Assembly (NCBI GenBank): GCA_963693305.1
Contig: OY855905.1
Span: 29,656,937-29,720,936, forward strand
Length of the DNA stretch: 64,000 bases
From: Meandrina meandrites
Taxonomy: Eukaryota > Cnidaria > Anthozoa > Scleractinia > Meandrinidae
Reading direction: 5' to 3'
Shown: piece by piece, positions 59,539 through 64,000 of the stretch
How positions within the stretch are numbered: position 1 is the stretch's first letter
Layout: each line of letters starts with the position of its first letter
Made by a program: the position numbers and the translations under genes
The notes under the pieces: model-generated
Told to the model about the DNA's origin: nothing
Database searches by the model: none
Seen by the model: the letters and a program-made list of their open reading frames with translations, nothing else

Positions 59539-60189
59539 TTGACAAACATATCAAATATGTAAAATCAAATTATCTGAACTTTTCCAGTACATTGTTGATG
59601 TACCAGATGATGATGATGATGTTGAGGCTGATAAGAAACGTATCAGGGAAAGGTGCTTGCCAGTTGATTCTCCCTTGCTTTTTATCTGTGATGAAAGCAC
59701 ATTTATGGGAATGTTCCCCAAGAATATCTTGTCCTGTAGGAGGAGGAGAAGAAGGTTAATATAGTTGAAGGTCTCACAATGTAAATTAATGCAATGTAAA
59801 TTTGTCCTAATACAATGCAATGTAAACTTTATTTAAACACGGAGGAAAATCATCAGTTAATTAAGCTTAGGTAAAAAAAAACCTAGCCTTAGTCTTCTTG
59901 GATGTCTCTAGTGTTGTAAACCAGATGAAGGAAATATTATTCAGATGATAATGATGAATAAACAAACACAAATATTCAATTTCTAATGAAATTCAGCATG
60001 GGATATTTTTGGGGTAAATTTTTGGTCCAGGGATTTTTTTGGGGTTTTGTTGGAAGCCCTAGGGATTTTTGGGGGTCTTGATTTTTGCTCCCATTCGATC
60101 ATCCCCGTCACTTGAAATCCTGAGTACCCCCCCCCCCCCTCCCCTGGGCTAATTACAAACTGCTTTACATGATTGCCGTGCGGGAATCC

Positions 60190-60400
60190 AATATACCCGG
60201 AGTGATCAATCGATGACAATCGATCATCAGAAATCCAATCGATCAATCAATACCAATCGATGTCAGTTAGTTAATTGTTATCGACTGCTATCGACCAATC
60301 GATGACCAATCAATAATCACAAGCTTGAGTCCTCAAAATAATGTCTTCGATTGCTATCGATTGCCATCGATTATCATTGGCTATCTTTTGCTGTCAAGCA
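60190..60400. repeat. Cluster of ATCGAT repeats, left
   Basis: Dense, irregular runs of CAATCGATGACAATCGAT-like units, largely self-complementary. A related cluster lies at 61015-61190. Preceded by a 13-base C run (60127-60139) in a GGGATTTTTTTGGGG-rich repeat at about 60000-60150. Confidence 0.65.
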
Positions 60401-60510
60401 GATTGTTTTCGATGAATTATCTATCCGGCCTGCAATACGACCCGTGTTAGTTCTGCACATGGTCGTATTTTATTGTCTGGGTCTATTGCTACGGCTTTTG
60501 CAGAGGAAAA

Positions 60511-60700
60511 ATGTCTCGAACTATTTTGACCATTAACCAGGTTGTAGTAAAAGGGTATAATGAATGCCCTTTTGCCGTTAAAATTGGCGAGCGATTCGTT
60601 GCTCAGAAGGAGAGGATCGCAGTCAACTTGGTCACCTCCAAACATGTCCATAGGGAGTTAGTAGCACCGCTCTCTTTGAGAAACAAAACTTTTGTGTAAG
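60511..60700 (+). pseudogene. Broken HIRAN-like domain fragment
   Basis: The frame from ATG at 60511 reads NQVVVKGYNECPFAVKIGE then RFVAQKER. The next frame contains SQLGHLQ, and the first frame resumes with RELVAPLS. Restoring the two shifts would be needed to match the G-H-L-x-x-E-L-A pattern of HIRAN domains, so this copy looks frameshifted. It ends at a possible donor (TTTGTGTAAG). It lies between the two ATCGAT clusters. Similarity is by motif only. Confidence 0.35.
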
Positions 60701-61014
60701 TTGCATAATTTTTCCCGAGATTATTCCAGCATCCTTGTTTGTTATATTCCCCGGATATCAGGCTGATATTTGGTATTTATTCAGTGTATCTGTTTATTTT
60801 GGTAGCATTCTAACAGGAAGCTAAGGCCAGTTAATGATGCTAAGGCTCAGAGTAGCATAAATTGCGTTCTTAATTTCGTCTAGCAGCTGGTGATCCCTGC
60901 CCTGCAATTGTAACAACTGTTACAATGTAATTATGTACTAATTACATATGTCACCATATTTCTTCTCTCAAAGCATTTCTTTTTTGACCTCCCCATCCTT
61001 GCCCATAAATATGA

Positions 61015-61190
61015 AAATCAATGACAATCGATGGCAATTGATGACAATCGATGATAATCAATGACAATCAATGGCAATTAAAAAACACAAATTTTTTGGT
61101 CATCGATTTCCGATATCAATCGATTAATAGTTATCCATTGATATCTATTGCCATTGATTGTTATCGATTATCGGTTTCATTGATTGGTCA
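61015..61190. repeat. Cluster of ATCGAT repeats, right
   Basis: Units of GACAATCGATGGCAATTGAT type, followed by the complementary pattern toward 61190. Directly abuts the 3' end of the minus-strand LINE at 61205-61600, so part may be its 3' tail expanded. Confidence 0.6.
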
Positions 61191-61204
61191 TGCCAGGAAT
61201 ATAT

Positions 61205-61600
61205 CAGCTACATTCTCAATAATTTGCTAAACTTATTAACAGATACAGCATTTTTTAGGCATTTGGGCAAGTTATTCCATAACATAGCCCCACTGTAAGA
61301 GTTTCATTTCAAATAATTGGTGCTTGGTTTGGGTAGAGTCAGTTTTCCCTCAGAGTCTCTCAAGTTATAAACAGAGTGATGCTGAGAGAAAAGACTTTGA
61401 AGATAGTCTGGGGCAATTCCATTCATGGTTTTAAACATCATCAACGCTTTCTGTTTCTTTCGTTGAAGAAATAGCCTCTCCCAGTTGTAGGTGGACAGGA
61501 GGTAGTTTGGGCTCGTACCAAAGGGTGATTTCTTAATAACTCTGGCCACAAAATTCTGCAATTTTCGGAGCTTATCACACAGGTAACCACTCAGACAGTC
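61205..61600 (-). mobile_element. LINE reverse-transcriptase C-terminal fragment
   Basis: Minus-strand codons read LRKLQNFVARVIKKSPFG, then WERLFLQRKKQKALMMFKTM, NGIAPDYLQSLFS and NLRDSEGKLTLPKPSTNYLK. After a frame shift comes SYSGAMLWNNLPKCLK. This is the standard C-terminal end of jockey/CR1-like LINE proteins. It is 5'-truncated, has at least one frameshift, and is inactive. Confidence 0.8.
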
Positions 61601-61933
61601 CCAGGCTCATGAAGCTCTGAACAAACAGACTGAGCAGACAAGTTGAGAATGAAGAAATTAATTCATCCACACGACTGACTGACTACAAGAGGGTTTAATT
61701 GAGTAGGAAAATGAAGTCATTATATATTTATGTTTGTATCAATAACTGAACAGATGCAATCTGCACCAAAGGCAAACTGAATGAGCGGAAGAATGAACTG
61801 CCAGGCCGGTTCATAAGCACCTGAATGCCTGAGCAGACAAGCTGGACAAACAAGAGAACTGAAAATTCAGAAAGTCATCTATGCAAATGACTGAATATAT
61901 ATTAAACAATAGCCTCCACTTGGTGCAAAAATA

Positions 61934-62056
61934 TGCATGGCTATTTGTCCGTGGACATTATCTGTTCTGAGAAACAAACACTTTTCCGAGAGATCAGCTC
62001 GAGGAAAACTATGAGCTTCTCGGAACAGATAATGTCCAAGGACAAATATCCGTGCT
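61934..62056. repeat. Foldback repeat with GACATTATCTGTTC arms
   Basis: GCATGGCTATTTGTCCGTGG then ACATTATCTGTTCT (61934-61968) is mirrored by AGAACAGATAATGTCC-like sequence and ATATCCGTGC at 62020-62056. A short inner palindrome around GAGCTC/CTCGAGG separates them. The 82-codon frame here is an artefact of the palindrome. Confidence 0.55.
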
Positions 62057-63301
62057 TATTTTTGAAGCCAAATGAAGGTTATTTTGTTTATTATCCTTCA
62101 AATATTTTTACACAAGGGCCGCATTTTGGGAGACCTTTTCTCAAAGCTTTGAAACGTCAGAGTAATTCTGTCAGCGCTTAAAATATTGTAAGTCTATTCA
62201 AAATGTTCAGTTCGTTAGTCCAGATGAAAACTAAACATGTGAACGTAAATCACAAAATTCGAAAAATGGGGAATATCACTTGGGGAATATCACCTGATGT
62301 TCCCCAGTTTTGGGTGCATCACGTGATGTGTTTCGACCAATTGCGTGTGCAAAAAAAATATTTGATGGATTATAAAGTGTTTTATTTAGTAACCATATGA
62401 TATTTTAGCATTCAGGTGAATTTATTTTGCTATAATAAAAAAATTAAAATTTCAAACACAATCCTTAACTGAGGTTTAATGTGATATTTCCACACATAGC
62501 AGCAATCCAACCCAAGCTGGTTTTAACCCAGGGCCATATAATGGGACCCTGCCAGTAATAAAATTTCAGAAAATTATATTTACATGTACTGAAGCAGTTA
62601 CTAAAATGATGTTAATGATAGAGTTATTTATCAATCACAAGGAATTTGCAAACTTCGCACAACAGTCTAAATAAGTAATTCAGAGGCTTATTAAAAACTG
62701 TGAATAATTCCAAGTAAACATGAAGAGCCTGTGACCCCCTTATTTAATCATATATGTGATAATATTATTGTTTTTTGTCAGTTGCCACAACACAACAGTT
62801 TGAGCAGAAGTTCAAGACGATCAAAGATCGGCCTTCAAATGGACTGATCATTTTTACTGTTGATTCTACGGAGCTATCTTTAAGTACAATGTTTTCTTGT
62901 GTGTATAACCTTTTCTGAAGCCAAGTTTCACATTCTTTCACGTTACCGATCACAGAAAAAAAGGAATTTTGCCGTGCGAATAACTAGGATTTACCCCCAG
63001 AATTTTCACTAGCAGGGCTTCGACCGAAATACTTTGAAACGCAGTTTTGCATTATTTAACGGAAGAAATTAATATCCACCTACCTCTAATGAGAGAACGA
63101 AAACAGCTACATGTGTCGATCGAAACACAGCACCATTTGAAGCTGGAAAGAGTAGAAAAACAGTTTGAACCATTTTTATCTTACATTCGCTTCGCCGCCA
63201 TTTTCGAAAATTTTTTGCGTTTCCACGCTTCCATGGTCGTGACGTCACGATTGCCCAAGACCTCCGGACAGCCGAGCTGACGAGTTTACCGCTCCCTCCT
63301 G
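62057..63301. other. No recognised gene
   Basis: AT-rich with short frames only. The final 70 bp carry a TGACGTCA palindrome (63240-63247) in a block (63232-63265) that imperfectly mirrors 55851-55884. Confidence 0.35.
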
Positions 63302-63367
63302 CCCCAGAGTTTCACCCGGCGACTAAACCGCTGACCGTGGAGCCTGTGGACTCTGGGAACGAGATTG
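63302..63367 (-). repeat. 66-bp inverted repeat, right copy
   Basis: Exact reverse complement of 49303-49368. Sequence inside and outside the pair diverges at once, with no obvious target duplication, so a single element is not proven. Confidence 0.8.
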
Positions 63368-64000
63368 CCGGGTGAGTGTCCGGGTGAGTCTGTTTTATAT
63401 GCTTGATTCTGACTATCAGGGGGGAGGGGACAGGTCTAACTTGAATTAACCGCAAACCATAGCGCGCTGCAATCGTGTTGTGCGCGCCGGTGAATGAGGA
63501 ATTTCTGTCAGTTGTTCGTTTGCTTCGTTGAGCTTCTGCAGTGGCAACCGTTGGGTGTTCTTGGTGAGTAGTCGATCTGTTCAGAGTCGATGCAGTTTAT
63601 TTTGTATTACACAGCACGAAAATTACCGGATGTTGTAAGTTCTTTGTTGTTTAACTAGCTTTAACTGATGCACTCGATGTTGACCTCGTGCTTTTTCCGT
63701 AAACTCGATCGATCCTAGTTGATTTAGTAGCGCCCGTGCCCCGTAAAGATGGTTAATTTGCGTCTTCAGCGCTTGCAGACCACGTAGCTGGGCAGAAAGA
63801 GCTCGTTCAATACTTCAGCAAACAAAATTTGTCGGAACCCTTTGAAAAACAAAACAAAACATCTAGGGGTCATTAAGCTTATTCTCAACGTGATGTATTC
63901 TGTTCTACCCTTTAGCCATTCGTTGCACTTCAGAGCATAGTTAATCGAGGTCCCCTCGATTAACTATGTTCAGAGTCATCAGTTTTGACTTAGGGAGACC
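63368..64000. other. Window end; no recognised gene
   Basis: GC-richer than average and contains several possible splice-donor-like GGTGAGT sites (63371, 63562), so a promoter or 5' UTR of a following gene is possible. Nothing can be assigned. A short palindrome AATCGAGG / CCTCGATT lies near 63943-63962. Confidence 0.25.

Noticed and set aside
59570..59770. Plus-strand frame YIVDVPDDDDDVEADKKRI with weak likeness to an ABCA-transporter linker
   Set aside because: Only an acidic run followed by a charged helix; too little to support an ABC transporter assignment and no other exons seen.
60190..61190. CRISPR-like array in the ATCGAT repeats
   Set aside because: Units are irregular, short and self-overlapping without spacers, and the genome is eukaryotic.

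Overview
This is animal nuclear DNA from an intron-rich, AT-rich genome dense in small transposons. I infer a cnidarian, probably a stony coral. The reasons are the style of the two gene models, a transposon-borne protein family I associate with cnidarian genomes, and the mix of short inverted-repeat elements and tRNA-derived SINEs. No species can be named from the sequence alone.

Two protein-coding genes are clear, both on the + strand. Positions 113-7580 carry the last nine exons of a phenylalanine hydroxylase-type aromatic amino acid hydroxylase. They cover the catalytic and tetramerisation regions; the N-terminal regulatory region lies upstream of the window. Positions 14889-47699 carry a complete 42-exon type IV diacylglycerol kinase (DGK zeta/iota class). 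Every splice phase closes and the joined frame is 1005 codons plus stop. Domain order is N-terminal leader, two C1 domains, MARCKS-like basic segment, kinase catalytic and accessory domains, Ser/Pro-rich linker, ankyrin repeats and a C-terminal ETAV PDZ ligand. The two genes share orientation but show no functional link.

The introns and the space around the genes are mostly mobile DNA. A 1.6-kb TTAA-flanked foldback lies about 400 bp after the hydroxylase stop. Four further TTAA-flanked short elements sit in kinase introns. TA-flanked elements lie at 1084-1321, 17052-17868 and 28026-28795. A TTA-flanked Harbinger-like element lies at 10013-10401. Two hAT-like elements with 5-bp target duplications lie at 5710-6341 and 57943-59538. 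There are several tRNA-derived SINEs, one with a 15-bp target duplication, plus LINE and Penelope-like fragments. The largest insertion (about 21764-26121) has roughly 696-bp terminal inverted repeats around a broken minus-strand gene with a PIN-nuclease-like acidic pattern. It fills much of kinase intron 6.

The last 15 kb (about 49300-64000) has no complete recognisable gene. It holds a perfect 66-bp inverted repeat with copies 13.9 kb apart, a hAT-type element with an N-terminal transposase-like exon, a broken HIRAN-like reading frame, a LINE 3' end, clusters of ATCGAT repeats, and a few minus-strand reading frames of unknown origin.
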